Under the pieces are notes generated by a model. That model was not told the origin of the DNA and searched no databases. It worked only from the letters and a program-made list of their open reading frames with translations. From an uncultured Cellulomonas sp. (GTDB lineage: Bacteria; Actinomycetota; Actinomycetes; Actinomycetales; Cellulomonadaceae), in assembly GCF_947494015.1 (NCBI RefSeq), contig NZ_CANLTL010000007.1:124001-188000 (forward strand): a DNA stretch of 64,000 nt, in the 5' to 3' direction. Every line of letters begins with the position of its first letter. Position 1 is the first letter of the stretch. The position numbers were made by a program, and so were the translations under genes. Shown here piece after piece: positions 16,629-26,555 of this stretch.

Positions 16629-17573
16629 TCAGCCCCCCACGGCGCGCAGCGTCGCCAGCTCGCCGGCCATCCGCTCCAGCAGGGCCTCGGGTCCCGCGTA
16701 GACGCCCTGCGCCCGTGGCCAGTGGACGACGACGTCGGTGAACCCCAGCGCCGCCGCCCGCTCGACGCCCTCCTGCAGGACGGGCCACGAGCTGAGCGAG
16801 AAGACCGGGGCGCCGTCCAGGCTCAGGTGCCGCTCGATGCGGGCCGGGTCCCGGCCCGCCGCGCGCGCCTCCACCCCGAACCGGTCCACCATCGCCGCGA
16901 GCCCGTCCCACCACCGCTCCTGGGCGACGGCCGGTGACACGCCCTCGACGACGTCGTCGGGCAGGCTCGGGCCGAAGGTGAGCCATGCCTGACCGTGCCG
17001 CGCGGCCAGCCGCATGGCCCGCGGACCGTTGGCGGCCATCACGAACGGGACCCGTGGCCGCTGGACGCACCCGGGGATCATCCGGGCCGCGTGCGCGGTG
17101 TAGAACTCGCCGGCGTGCTCGGTGACCGGCTGGGTCAGGAGGGTGTCGAGCAGGGCGGTGAACTCCGCGAACCGCCGGGTGCGCTCGGCCGGCGCCGGGG
17201 GCTCGCCCAGCACACCCGCGTCCCATCCGGAGCCGCCGGCCCCGAGGCCCAGCAGCAGCCGGCCGTCGCTGATGTCGTCGAGCCCCATGACGTCCTTGGC
17301 GAACGGCACGGGGTGACGGAAGTTCGGCGTGGCGACCCAGGTCCCCAGCCGGATGCGGCTGGTCACCGCGGCCGCGGCCGCGAGCAGCGGGACGGTCGCG
17401 AACCACGGCTCGTCGGCGAGCGTGCGCCACGCGAGGTGGTCGTACGTCCACGCGTGGTCGAAGCCCATCGCCTCCGCGCGCTGCCAGCGCTCGCGGGCAC
17501 CGACCCAGCGGTCCTGCGGCAGCAGCACGATCCCGAAGCGCAGCCCGCCCGTGGTCCCGTCGTCCGTCGTCAT
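16629..17573 (-). CDS. Luciferase-like (LLM) F420/FMN-dependent oxidoreductase
   Basis: 314 aa. A TIM-barrel bacterial-luciferase family protein with LRFGIVLLPQDRWVGARE at the start, HAWTYDHLAWR, LGTWVATPNFRHPVPFAKD and LLLGLGAGGSGWDA, typical of LLM-class enzymes that use coenzyme F420 or FMN. Substrate unknown. Start taken as ATG 17573 because TACGGT lies 7 bases upstream (leaderless); the GTG at 17582 would overlap that -10 box. Confidence 0.85.
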   Translation of the reverse strand: MTTDDGTTGGLRFGIVLLPQDRWVGARERWQRAEAMGFDHAWTYDHLAWRTLADEPWFATVPLLAAAAAVTSRIRLGTWVATPNFRHPVPFAKDVMGLDDISDGRLLLGLGAGGSGWDAGVLGEPPAPAERTRRFAEFTALLDTLLTQPVTEHAGEFYTAHAARMIPGCVQRPRVPFVMAANGPRAMRLAARHGQAWLTFGPSLPDDVVEGVSPAVAQERWWDGLAAMVDRFGVEARAAGRDPARIERHLSLDGAPVFSLSSWPVLQEGVERAAALGFTDVVVHWPRAQGVYAGPEALLERMAGELATLRAVGG

Positions 17574-17580
17574 GCTCGCC

Positions 17581-17586
17581 ACCGTA
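17581..17586 (-). promoter_or_regulatory. -10 box TACGGT for the LLM oxidoreductase
   Basis: On the minus strand TACGGT-N7-ATG(17573), a leaderless arrangement. Confidence 0.45.
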
Positions 17587-17612
17587 GGCGCGCTCGTCGC
17601 CGCAGACGCCGG

Positions 17613-17966
17613 TCAGGCCCACCCGAGCTCGTGCAGGCGCTCGTCGTCGATGCCGAAGTGGTGGGCGATCTCGTGCACGACGGTGATCGCGACCTCCTCG
17701 ACCACCTCCTCGCGCGACTCGCACAGCGCGAGGGTCGGCCGCCGGTAGACCGTGATCCGGTCCGGCAGCGCACCGGCGGCCCAGAACTCCCCACGCTCGG
17801 TCAGCGGGACCCCCTCGTACAGGCCCAGCAGCTCGGGGTCCTCCGAGGGCGGGTCGTCCTCGACGAGCACCACGACGTTGTCCATCTGCTCGGCCAGCTC
17901 GGCCGGGATCTCGTCCAGCGCGTCGCGGACGGCGTCCTCGAACTCCTCACGCGACATGTCCACCAC
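17613..17966 (-). CDS. Small zincin-like metallopeptidase family protein
   Basis: 117 aa. HEIAHHFGIDDERLHELG carries an HExxH zinc motif at residues 98-102 plus a downstream Asp/Glu-rich segment that matches the minimal-gluzincin (DUF1025) family of small cytoplasmic proteins. The N-terminal acidic helix MSREEFEDAVRDALDEIP is typical of the family. Peptidase activity is rarely shown for these. GTG 17966 lies six bases after CAGGAT, so the mRNA may be leaderless; ATG 17957 is another possible start. Confidence 0.85.
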   Translation of the reverse strand: MVDMSREEFEDAVRDALDEIPAELAEQMDNVVVLVEDDPPSEDPELLGLYEGVPLTERGEFWAAGALPDRITVYRRPTLALCESREEVVEEVAITVVHEIAHHFGIDDERLHELGWA

Positions 17967-18109
17967 GCGCCCATCCTGCCCCGTCCCGGACCCCGGCCGG
18001 ACGCCGCCCGAAGACGACGGCAGGTGCGGCCGGAGGCGGGACCGGGCGCCCCACCGGGCCGGCCACCGGGCGCGCGACCCGGCTGGCGACGACCCGCAGG
18101 ACGCGACTT

Positions 18110-18138
18110 TTGGCGATCCGAGCGATGTGCCATATGCT
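18110..18138 (+). promoter_or_regulatory. tRNA operon promoter
   Basis: TTGGCG (18110-18115), 17-base spacer, TATGCT (18133-18138). This is the best sigma70-type promoter in the window. It lies 43 bases before tRNA-Glu and should drive the Glu-Asp-Phe cluster. Confidence 0.7.
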
Positions 18139-18181
18139 CTTCGAGGTCTTGCGGCGCCTTCGACGGCAAGGGCGTTGACTC

Positions 18182-18254
18182 GCCCCCATCGTCTAGCGGC
18201 CTAGGACCCCGCCCTTTCACGGCGGTAGCACGGGTTCGAATCCCGTTGGGGGTA
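18182..18254 (+). tRNA. tRNA-Glu (UUC)
   Basis: 73 nt. Acceptor GCCCCCA/TGGGGGT with a terminal G-U pair, anticodon loop CTTTCAC (TTC, glutamate), T-arm ACGGG/CCCGT. CCA is not encoded. Confidence 0.95.
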
Positions 18255-18293
18255 CGAACGTGTGTGTGCAGTACTGGTCTTGTCTCACCACAA

Positions 18294-18367
18294 GGCCCCG
18301 TAGCGCAGTTGGTTAGCGCGCCGCCCTGTCACGGCGGAGGTCGCGGGTTCGAGTCCCGTCGGGGTCG
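18294..18367 (+). tRNA. tRNA-Asp (GUC)
   Basis: 74 nt. Acceptor GGCCCCG/CGGGGTC, anticodon loop CTGTCAC (GTC, aspartate), T-loop TTCGAGT, discriminator G. CCA is not encoded. It lies 39 bases after tRNA-Glu. Confidence 0.95.
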
Positions 18368-18375
18368 CTGACATG

Positions 18376-18398
18376 CGCCCGGCCCTTACGGCCGGGCG
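18376..18398 (+). terminator. Hairpin between tRNA-Asp and tRNA-Phe
   Basis: Perfect 9-bp GC stem (18376-18384 with 18390-18398), 5-base loop, followed by TT. May attenuate transcription or guide processing between the tRNAs. Confidence 0.5.
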
Positions 18399-18408
18399 TT
18401 GTCGGTTC

Positions 18409-18481
18409 GGCCATGTAGCTCAGTTGGTAGAGCGTCCGACTGAAAATCGGAAGGTCAGCGGTTCGACCCCGCTCGTGGCCA
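18409..18481 (+). tRNA. tRNA-Phe (GAA)
   Basis: 73 nt. Acceptor GGCCATG/CGTGGCC, D-arm GCTC/GAGC, anticodon loop CTGAAAA (GAA, phenylalanine), discriminator A. CCA is not encoded. Confidence 0.96.
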
Positions 18482-18486
18482 CACTC

Positions 18487-18517
18487 TCAGCCCCGTCCGT
18501 GCCCCGGGCGGGGCTGA
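18487..18517 (+). terminator. Terminator of the tRNA cluster
   Basis: 9-bp perfect stem (18487-18495 with 18509-18517) and a 13-base GC-rich loop, 5 bases after tRNA-Phe. Confidence 0.6.
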
Positions 18518-18636
18518 TGTCGTCCCGGGGCACGGACGGGCGCGGGACGTCTCGCGCGAGCGCGGTGTTCCCGACACACTGGGGCCGGTCCGGCGACACG
18601 CTGGGGGCCTTCGAGCAACGTGAGGAAGTGATGGGC

Positions 18637-19059
18637 ATGGCGCACGCATCGCAGTGGACGTCCCCCGGGTCGGACGGGCGCCCGTCGGTGGGTGAGCTGT
18701 TCAGCCGGCTCTCCGAGCAGTCGTCCCGGCTGGTCCGGTCAGAGATCGAGCTGGCGAAGGCCGAGCTGTCGCGCAAGGCCAAGGCCGGCGCGATCGGCGC
18801 GGGCCTGCTCGCCGGTGCGGCCCTGTTCGGCTTCTTCGGGTTCGCGGTGGTCCTCACCACCATCATCCTGGCGCTGTCGCTCGTGCTCGACGCGTGGCTG
18901 GCCGCCCTCATCGTCGCCGTGGTGCTCCTCGTGATCGCCGGCGTGCTGGCCCTGCTGGGCAAGAAGTCGCTCGACAAGGGCGTCCCGCCCAAGCCCGAGC
19001 GCACCGCCGAGAACGTCAAGCAGGACGTCCAGGCCGTCAAGGAAGGACTGCGTTCATGA
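18637..19059 (+). CDS. Holin-X/phage-holin-family membrane protein
   Basis: 140 aa. An amphipathic helix (VGELFSRLSEQSSRLVRSEI with ELAKAELSRKAKA) precedes two adjacent transmembrane helices (about residues 55-105), then a charged tail. This is the actinobacterial holin-X (PF07332) pattern; despite the name these are chromosomal membrane proteins of unknown role, not phage genes. Start taken at ATG 18637, eight bases after GAGGAAG; the ATG at 18631 is too close to that site. Longer readings would run through tRNA-Phe. Coupled to the next gene by an ATGA overlap. Confidence 0.82.
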   Translation: MAHASQWTSPGSDGRPSVGELFSRLSEQSSRLVRSEIELAKAELSRKAKAGAIGAGLLAGAALFGFFGFAVVLTTIILALSLVLDAWLAALIVAVVLLVIAGVLALLGKKSLDKGVPPKPERTAENVKQDVQAVKEGLRS

Positions 19060-19319
19060 CCGCCGAGCCGCACGACATCGAGGCCCAGATCGCCCGGAAC
19101 CGGGCCGAGCTGGCCGCGACGATCGACGAGCTGACCGACCGCCTCGACCCCAAGGCGAAGGCCGACGAGCTCGTGGAGATGGCCAAGCAGGTCGTCCACG
19201 ACGCCGGCAACGACCCGGACACGCGTCCGGAGGACCGCAACCGCGCCCGGATCATCCTCGGCGTGAGCGCCGCGGCCGCCCTGGGTCTGCTCACCGGGCT
19301 GGTGCGCAAGATCTTCTGA
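19056..19319 (+). CDS. DUF3618 domain protein
   Basis: 87 aa. The N-terminal EAQIARNRAELAATIDELTDR-type motif, split here as AQIARNRAEL and ATIDELTDRLDPK, defines DUF3618. A single C-terminal hydrophobic helix follows with a short basic end (VRKIF). It follows the holin-X gene with ATGA overlap, a pairing seen widely in actinobacteria and thought to make one envelope complex. Function unknown. Confidence 0.85.
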   Translation: MTAEPHDIEAQIARNRAELAATIDELTDRLDPKAKADELVEMAKQVVHDAGNDPDTRPEDRNRARIILGVSAAAALGLLTGLVRKIF

Positions 19320-19403
19320 CCGGTCGCCGGCGCGCCGTCGGCGCCGGCCATCGGCGGGTGGCGGCGCCGGCCCGCGTGACGGCGTGATCGCCGGACGCGG
19401 CGC

Positions 19404-20354
19404 TCAGCGCACCGCGCCCGCCGACGCCACCGCCGCCGGCGCGGCGGCGGCGACCGGGCTGCGCCGCCGGGCCACGCCCCACTGGGTGAGCGCGACCCCG
19501 GTCAGCACGACGACGGCCCCGACCGGCTCGTACCAGTGCAGGGTCTCGTGCAGCACCACCACACCGAGCGTCGTGGACACCACCGGGATGACGTAGGTGA
19601 CGCTCGCGGTGACCGTGGCGCCGGCCTGCTCGAGCACCCGCCAGTACAGGATGTACGCCGCCCCGGTCCCGCCCAGGCCGAGCGCCAGCAGGGCCGCCGC
19701 CGCGCCGCCGTCGACCTGTGCCGGCACCGGGGTCGCGAGCAGGAACGGCGTGAGCATGAGCCCGCCGAGGGTCAGCTGCACCGCCGGCAGGGCGACCGGG
19801 GACAGGCCGCTGCCGGTCAGCCGGCGCCGGCTCCAGGCGTTGCCGATGCCGTAGCAGAACGTGGCCCCCAGCAGCATGAGCCCACCCACGACGTCGACCG
19901 CGGCGGGGTCCCAGGCCCCGAGCAGCACGGCGATGCCCGCGAAGCCCAGCAGCAGCCCGGCCACCTGGACCCGGTCGGGCCGCTCCGTGGGCACGAGCAG
20001 CGCGACGAACACCGCGGTGAACAGCGGCGTGGTGGCGTTCACCAGCCCGGCGAGCACCGACGTCACCCGCTGCTCGGCCAGGCCGAACAGGACGAACGGC
20101 ACGGCGGTCATCGCCGCGGCGACCACGGCGACGTGCCCGAGCAGCCCGCGCGCGATCCGTGGCCGCTCCCGGCGCAGCGCGAGCAGCCCGACCAGCAGGA
20201 CGAGGCCCACCACGATCCGGCCCCAGGCGACCTGGGTCGGGGCGAACGACCGCAGGCTGGTCGCGATCAGCACGAAGCTGCAGCCCCAGAGCAGCGCGAG
20301 CAGCGCGTAGGAGGCCCGCCAGCCGCCGAGAGCGGCGCGCGCCCGGGTCGTCAT
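19404..20354 (-). CDS. EamA/DMT family transporter
   Basis: 316 aa with ten predicted transmembrane helices in two EamA repeats, each opening with a conserved pattern (LLALLWGCSFVLIATSL; LLGATFCYGIGNAWSRR) and the second ending VIPVVSTTLGVVVLHETL. Drug/metabolite exporters of this type move amino acids or small metabolites; substrate unknown. ATG 20354 overlaps the stop of the upstream repair gene (ATGA), so it is the last gene of that unit. Confidence 0.88.
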   Translation of the reverse strand: MTTRARAALGGWRASYALLALLWGCSFVLIATSLRSFAPTQVAWGRIVVGLVLLVGLLALRRERPRIARGLLGHVAVVAAAMTAVPFVLFGLAEQRVTSVLAGLVNATTPLFTAVFVALLVPTERPDRVQVAGLLLGFAGIAVLLGAWDPAAVDVVGGLMLLGATFCYGIGNAWSRRRLTGSGLSPVALPAVQLTLGGLMLTPFLLATPVPAQVDGGAAAALLALGLGGTGAAYILYWRVLEQAGATVTASVTYVIPVVSTTLGVVVLHETLHWYEPVGAVVVLTGVALTQWGVARRRSPVAAAAPAAVASAGAVR

Positions 20355-20962
20355 GCCCGCACGGCTGCGCCGCTCCGGACCGGCGCGCGCACCCCGGCCG
20401 GCGTGGGCACCTCGACGACCCCGGCGACCTCGGGCGCACCCTCGTGCGACAGCAGTGCGCGCTTGACGTCCAGGCCGAAGTAGTAGCCACCCAGCAGGCC
20501 GCCGGTGCGCAGCACCCGGTGGCACGGGACGAACGGTGCCAGCAGGTTGCGCGCGCACGCGCTGCCTGCCGCCCGCACCGCCAGCGGGCTGCCCGCCGTG
20601 GCGGCGATCTCGGTGTAGGTGGCGGTCGACCCGGCGGGGATCGCGCGCATCGCCGCCCAGGCGCGCTGGAAGAACGGGCCGCCGGGCTGGGCGACGGGCA
20701 CCTCGTCCAGCGCGGCGTGGTCCCCGGCGCAGTAGCGCTCGACCGCGGCGACGACGCCGGCCAGCGCCGGGTGGTCCGCGACCTCGCCGGGAGGCACGGT
20801 ACGCACACCGCGGGTCGCGAGCGCCTCGGGCAGCCGGGACGCGACGTCGGCGACGGGGCTGAAGCCGGCGACCCGGACGACGCCGTCCTCGGGGGTCAGC
20901 ACGAACGCGAGGTCACCGGCCGGGGCCGGGACGGTGGTGGCGAGCAGCGGCTGGACGCTCAT
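20351..20962 (-). CDS. Methylated-DNA-protein-cysteine methyltransferase (Ogt type)
   Basis: 203 aa. Suicide enzyme that removes O6-alkyl groups from guanine in DNA. The active-site motif PCHRVLRTGG is intact (acceptor Cys), preceded by GSACARNLLAPFV. A YTEIA segment lies in the wing region. The start ATG 20962 has GAGAGGA four bases upstream; an in-frame extension to 21157 would cover the next gene's end. It lies 59 bases after the Ada-AlkA fusion gene and belongs to the same repair unit. Confidence 0.9.
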   Translation of the reverse strand: MSVQPLLATTVPAPAGDLAFVLTPEDGVVRVAGFSPVADVASRLPEALATRGVRTVPPGEVADHPALAGVVAAVERYCAGDHAALDEVPVAQPGGPFFQRAWAAMRAIPAGSTATYTEIAATAGSPLAVRAAGSACARNLLAPFVPCHRVLRTGGLLGGYYFGLDVKRALLSHEGAPEVAGVVEVPTPAGVRAPVRSGAAVRA

Positions 20963-21021
20963 GGGTTCCTCTCGGGGGCGGCCGCGCGGGACGACGGTCC
21001 GGTGGCGCGGGGCTGGTCGGA

Positions 21022-22668
21022 TCATCTCGTGCTCGGGCCGGCGACCGGGCCGGGGGCCGGGTCGTGGACGACGGGCGTGGCGCGGCCGGGTGGCTCGGTC
21101 CGCAGGGCCCACGCCGTCCACAGGTGCTGCGCCGCGTACCCCCGCCACGGGCGCCACCGCTCGGCGTCAGCGCGCGCGGCCGGGATGTCGACGGTCCGGC
21201 CGGCGCCGCCGGGCAGGTCCGCCAGGGCGCGGCGCAGGACGAGGTCCCCGGCTGGGAACACGTCCGGGTCGCCCAGTGCCCGCAGCGCGATGTAGTCCGC
21301 CGTCCACGGACCCACGCCGGGCAGGGCGAGCAGCGCGTCACGAACGTGGGTGCGGTCGGTGCCCGGCTCGAGAGCCAGACCGCCCGCCACCGCGGCCCCG
21401 AGCGCGGCCAGCGTCCGGGCGCGCGCACCGGTGAGCCCCACGGCGCGCAGCCGCTCCGGCCCGGCCGCGGCCACCGCCTCGGCCGTGGGGAACAGCCGCA
21501 GACCCTCCGGCCCGGGCTCCCCGAGGTCCGCGACGAGCCGGCCGGCCAGCGTCCGGGCACCGGTCGTGGACACCTGCTGCCCGAGTACCGCACGGACCGC
21601 CAGCTCGAACGGGTCGACCGTCCCCGGCACCCGCAGACCCGGCCGGGCGGCGACGAGCGGCCCGAGCAGCCGGTCCGGGCCGAGCGCCGCGTCGACGGCG
21701 ACCGGGTCGGCGTCCAGGTCGAGCCAGCGGCGCAGCCGGGCGACGACCGCACCGAGGTCGGCGAGCTGCGGCAGCCGGAGCCGGGCGGTCACCGCGTCGG
21801 CGGCCACGCCTGGTGTCACGGCCACGACGGCGGCTCCGCCGGCGGTCCGGACCAGTCGCGTCACGGTGCCGTCCGCCCCGATGTGCTCCAGTCCCGGGAC
21901 GGCACGGTGGCTGACGTGCGCGAGCCACGCGGCCGCGTCGAACGGCGCGGCATGGCGCAGCCGCAGGGTCAGCTCGGCGGTGTCCACCGGGGCCCGCTCC
22001 GCCGTGGCCGCGACGTCCGGGACGCCCGGCGCCACGCGTGCCGCGTCGGCGGACGGGCGGCGCAGGGTCGACGGCGGGGCGCCGAACTCGTCCCGCATCA
22101 CGTCGTTGAACTGCCGGACACTGGCGAACCCGGCGGCGAAGGCGACGTCGGCCATCGGCAGGGCCGTCTGGTCCAGCAGCAGCCGGGCGAGCTGCGCGCG
22201 CCGGGTCCGCGCGAGCTGCAGCGGGGACGCCCCGACCTCGGACACGAGCACGCGGTGCAGGTGGCGCTCGCTCACGTGCAGCCGGGCCGCCAGCCCGCCG
22301 ACGCCGACGTCGTCCACGACGCCGTCGGCGATCGCCCGCAGCGCCCGGCCGGCCAGGTCGCCCCGAGCGTCCCAGTGCCGGCTGCCCGGCAGCGCGTCCG
22401 GCCGGCACCGGCGGCACGCCCGGAACCCGGCGGCCACCGCGGCCGCGGCGGCCGCGTAGTAGCGGCAGTTCTCCGGCCGCGGGGTGCGGGCCGGGCACGA
22501 CGGGCGGCAGTAGATGCCGGTGGACAGCACGCCGACGTACAGCCGCCCGTCGAAGCGGCGGTCACGTCCGCTGATGGCGCGGTACGCAGCGGCGTCGTCG
22601 GCCCAGGGCACGGCGTCGGCGGACGGCACCGGGGACGGCGCCGCGAGGTGGGAAGGACGGGGGCTCAC
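21022..22668 (-). CDS. Ada-AlkA fusion: alkylation-response regulator and 3-methyladenine DNA glycosylase
   Basis: 548 aa. Residues about 20-95 form the Ada zinc domain with four cysteines (YCRPSC, ENCRYY, RACRRCRP). Next comes an AraC-type helix-turn-helix (about 105-200, FASVRQFNDVMRDEF). An AlkA N-terminal domain and an HhH-GPD glycosylase domain with GVGPWTADYIALRALGDPD and the catalytic Asp in FPAGDLVL follow. It should sense methyl-phosphotriesters, activate repair genes and excise alkylated bases. GTG 22668 is the likely start. This fusion is common in actinobacteria; regulation of the following ogt gene is expected. Confidence 0.9.
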   Translation of the reverse strand: MSPRPSHLAAPSPVPSADAVPWADDAAAYRAISGRDRRFDGRLYVGVLSTGIYCRPSCPARTPRPENCRYYAAAAAAVAAGFRACRRCRPDALPGSRHWDARGDLAGRALRAIADGVVDDVGVGGLAARLHVSERHLHRVLVSEVGASPLQLARTRRAQLARLLLDQTALPMADVAFAAGFASVRQFNDVMRDEFGAPPSTLRRPSADAARVAPGVPDVAATAERAPVDTAELTLRLRHAAPFDAAAWLAHVSHRAVPGLEHIGADGTVTRLVRTAGGAAVVAVTPGVAADAVTARLRLPQLADLGAVVARLRRWLDLDADPVAVDAALGPDRLLGPLVAARPGLRVPGTVDPFELAVRAVLGQQVSTTGARTLAGRLVADLGEPGPEGLRLFPTAEAVAAAGPERLRAVGLTGARARTLAALGAAVAGGLALEPGTDRTHVRDALLALPGVGPWTADYIALRALGDPDVFPAGDLVLRRALADLPGGAGRTVDIPAARADAERWRPWRGYAAQHLWTAWALRTEPPGRATPVVHDPAPGPVAGPSTR

Positions 22669-22765
22669 GCCTCCATCCTTCGCCGCGGCACCGCTGCGGG
22701 CTAGCGGGTTCCGGACATCGCGGTGGCGCCGGCAGCGGCGCCGACGCCGGGCTCCGCGGGACCGC

Positions 22766-22972
22766 TCAGTCCGTCGGGCGCTGGCTCGGGACACCCTCGA
22801 GCAGGCCGCGGACCTCGGACTCGCGGTACCGACGGTGGCCCCCGAGGGTGCGGACCGCGGAGAGCTTGCCGGCCTTGGCCCAGCGGGTGACCGTCTTGGG
22901 GTCGACCCGGAACAGGGTGGCGACCTCCGACGGGGTGAGCAAGGAGTCGGACTCGGGCCGCTGTGCAGACAT
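22766..22972 (-). CDS. bldC: BldC-like MerR-family DNA-binding protein
   Basis: 68 aa, the exact length of Streptomyces BldC. The core LLTPSEVATLFRVDPKTVTR followed by WAKAGKLSAVRTLGGHRRYR is a winged helix-turn-helix of the MerR/BldC type without an effector domain. In Streptomyces BldC controls the timing of development; in non-sporulating actinobacteria the role is less clear. Start ATG 22972. The Ada-AlkA gene follows 97 bases downstream on the same strand and may share its transcript. Confidence 0.92.
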   Translation of the reverse strand: MSAQRPESDSLLTPSEVATLFRVDPKTVTRWAKAGKLSAVRTLGGHRRYRESEVRGLLEGVPSQRPTD

Positions 22973-23443
22973 GGTGCGCCTCCTTCGTCCCCAGCCAGTC
23001 ACCCAGGATCCGGGTGGCCCCCTAGCCGGGTGCCCTCTGTCTACCTCACCGACCTGTGCCCAACACGTTGTGCTCGCACCGCGTCGAGATCCCCCGGTCC
23101 GGACCGCGGCGTCCCGCCTGCCGCGAAACCGGTCGCGACCGGGCAAAACGTCCCGTTCCGGCACGATCCGGACATCGACTCGCACCCCGCCGTGTTCGCT
23201 CAGAGCGCAAACGTCGGATGAACCGCGCCCGACGTGCAGCCGTTCGCCAGGACGGCCCGGGTGCGCTCACCGCACCGGTCGCCACCCGCCCCTGCGACGT
23301 CGCTCACGGCGTCGGCGGCAAGTGGTCGGAATGGCTGGGGACCATGTAGCGTTACCGCACGAACAGACGATTTTTCGCACACCCCGGGGCCGCACGTGTC
23401 AGCACGTTGCCGCCCCGCATCCACGTAAGAGGGGGTCGATGCC
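22973..23443. other. 471-bp intergenic region between bldC and the DUF3073 gene
   Basis: Divergent regulatory region. I see no gene in it. On the plus strand a TGGTCG-N18-TAGCGT promoter (23323-23352) is followed by an approximately 85-nt leader and the Shine-Dalgarno AGAGGGGG for the DUF3073 gene. The bldC half has AT-poorer sequence with the direct pair CCGGTCCGGACC/ATCCGGACAT, but no clear promoter. Confidence 0.4.
23323..23352 (+). promoter_or_regulatory. Possible promoter of the DUF3073 gene
   Basis: TGGTCG (23323-23328), 18-base spacer, TAGCGT (23347-23352). Confidence 0.35.
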
Positions 23444-23650
23444 ATGGGGCGCGGCCGTCAGAAGGCTAAGCAGACGAAGGTCGCCCGGGAGCTGAAGTAC
23501 TTCAGCCCCGAGACGAACTACCGGGCTCTCGAGCAGGAGCTCACGTCGCACGGCCACCGAGACGTCGTGACCGAGAGTCGTCGGTCCGCCGTCGACTCGA
23601 CCGACGACACGGACGGGGACGACTTCCCCCGGTGGGTCGAGGACCGTTGA
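23444..23650 (+). CDS. DUF3073 protein
   Basis: 68 aa. Starts MGRGRQKAKQTKVARELKYF, the invariant start of the actinobacterial DUF3073 family, with a basic N-half (nucleic-acid-binding looking) and an acidic C-half ending FPRWVEDR. Located next to the purM/purF genes, a position conserved in many actinobacteria. Function unknown. Confidence 0.92.
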   Translation: MGRGRQKAKQTKVARELKYFSPETNYRALEQELTSHGHRDVVTESRRSAVDSTDDTDGDDFPRWVEDR

Positions 23651-23654
23651 CCCC

Positions 23655-23689
23655 GCGACACCGGACCGCCGACCGCGGTCCGGTGTCGC
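23655..23689. terminator. Terminator after the DUF3073 gene
   Basis: Perfect 15-bp stem (23655-23669 with 23675-23689) with a 5-base loop, 4 bases after the stop; it also faces the end of purM. Confidence 0.85.
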
Positions 23690-23791
23690 TGCTCTGCCGC
23701 CGACCGTGGCCCGCACCGTGGGCATCCGGACCAGGCACACCCTCCCGCTCCACCGGTTGACGGCGTGTCCGGCCGTCCGCTGCCGGCCGCG

Positions 23792-24930
23792 TCACCGGGT
23801 GCGGTAGGTCCCCGTCATCCGAACCGCTCCCCCGTGCACGCCCTTGGCGCCCCGCACGATCCCCGGACCGGTCGCGCCGTCGTCGGGCGTCACGGTGCCC
23901 AGCGGCCACGCCGCCAGCCCGAGCCGGCCCAGGTGCGCCACCACGTCGTCGGCGGCGTCGGCGGCGGTCACCGCGACCATGCCGACCCCCAGGTTGAGCG
24001 TGTTCTCCAGGTCGTCCCACGGCACCTGCCCGAGGCGACGCACCAGGTCGAACACCGGCGCGACGGTCCAGCTGCCGCGGTGGACGGTCGCTGCCGTGCC
24101 GGCCGGCAGGACGCGGGCGACGTTCGCGGCGAGCCCGCCCCCGGTGATGTGGCTGAGCGCGTGGATGCCCGCACCGGCCTCGCGCACGACGGCGAGCAGG
24201 TCGGCGGCGTAGACCCGGGTCGGCTCGAGCAGCTCCTCGCCGAGCGTCCGCCCGAGCTCGTCGACGTGCCGCTCGAGGCCCCAGCCGGCCACCTCCAGGA
24301 CGCGGCGCACGAGCGAGTAGCCGTTGGAGTGCAGGCCGGAGGACTCGATCGCGAGCAGCACGTCGCCCACCTGCACGCGCTGCGGCCCGAGCAGGTCGGC
24401 CGCCTCGACGACGCCGACCGCCGCACCCGCGACGTCGTACTCGTCGGGGCCGAGCAGGCCCGGGTGCTCCGCGGTCTCGCCACCCACGAGCGCGACCCCG
24501 GCGACCTGGCACGCGGCGGCGATACCGCGCACGATGCCGGCGATCCGCTCGGGCACGACCCGGCCGCACGCGATGTAGTCGGTCATCACCAGCGGCGCCG
24601 CACCACACACCACGATGTCGTCGACGACCATGCCGACGAGGTCGAAGCCGATCGTGTCGTGGACGTCCAGCGCCTGCGCGATCGCCACCTTGGTGCCGAC
24701 GCCGTCGGTCGACGTGGCCAGCAGCGGGCGGTCGTAGGCCTTGAGGGCAGTGGCGTCGAACATGCCGGCGAAGCCGCCGACCCCGCCGAGCACCTCCGGG
24801 CCGTGGGTCCGGGCGACGGCCGCCTTCATCAGCTCGACGGCGCGGTCCCCCGCTGCCGTGTCCACGCCGGCCGACGCGTAGGTCACCGCGCCCGACGCCG
24901 TCCCCGCGGCGCCCCCGTCCTGGTCGCCGG

Positions 24931-24934
<4 letters not shown>
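23792..24934 (-). CDS. purM: Phosphoribosylformylglycinamidine cyclo-ligase
   Basis: 380 aa. AIR synthase, the fifth step of purine synthesis (FGAM to AIR with ATP). The family pattern is clear: YASAGVDTAAGDRAVELMK at the start, STDGVGTKVAIAQ, GFDLVGMVVDDIVVCGAAPL, ALVGGETAEHPG, and HITGGGLAANVARVLP. The GTG 24934 start overlaps the purF stop (GTGA), so the two enzymes are made from one mRNA. Confidence 0.95.
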
Positions 24935-26478
<1,544 letters not shown>

Positions 26479-26555
26479 GCCTCCATGGTGTCACACCGCC
26501 GCGACGGCGCCCGGGGGCGTCCGCTCACCGGCACGTCCGGTCACCGGCAGTCTGA

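Noticed and set aside
18373-18636. Upstream extension of the holin-X frame
   Set aside because: It would run through tRNA-Phe and the tRNA terminator; the ribosome site supports 18637.
18631-19059. Prophage remnant suggested by the holin-like protein
   Set aside because: Holin-X proteins are ordinary chromosomal membrane proteins in actinobacteria and no phage gene is near.
23130-23170. GEMM-like GGGCAAAACGTCCCG segment before the DUF3073 gene
   Set aside because: It lacks the second GACGCAAAGCC joiner and the P2/P3 stems.
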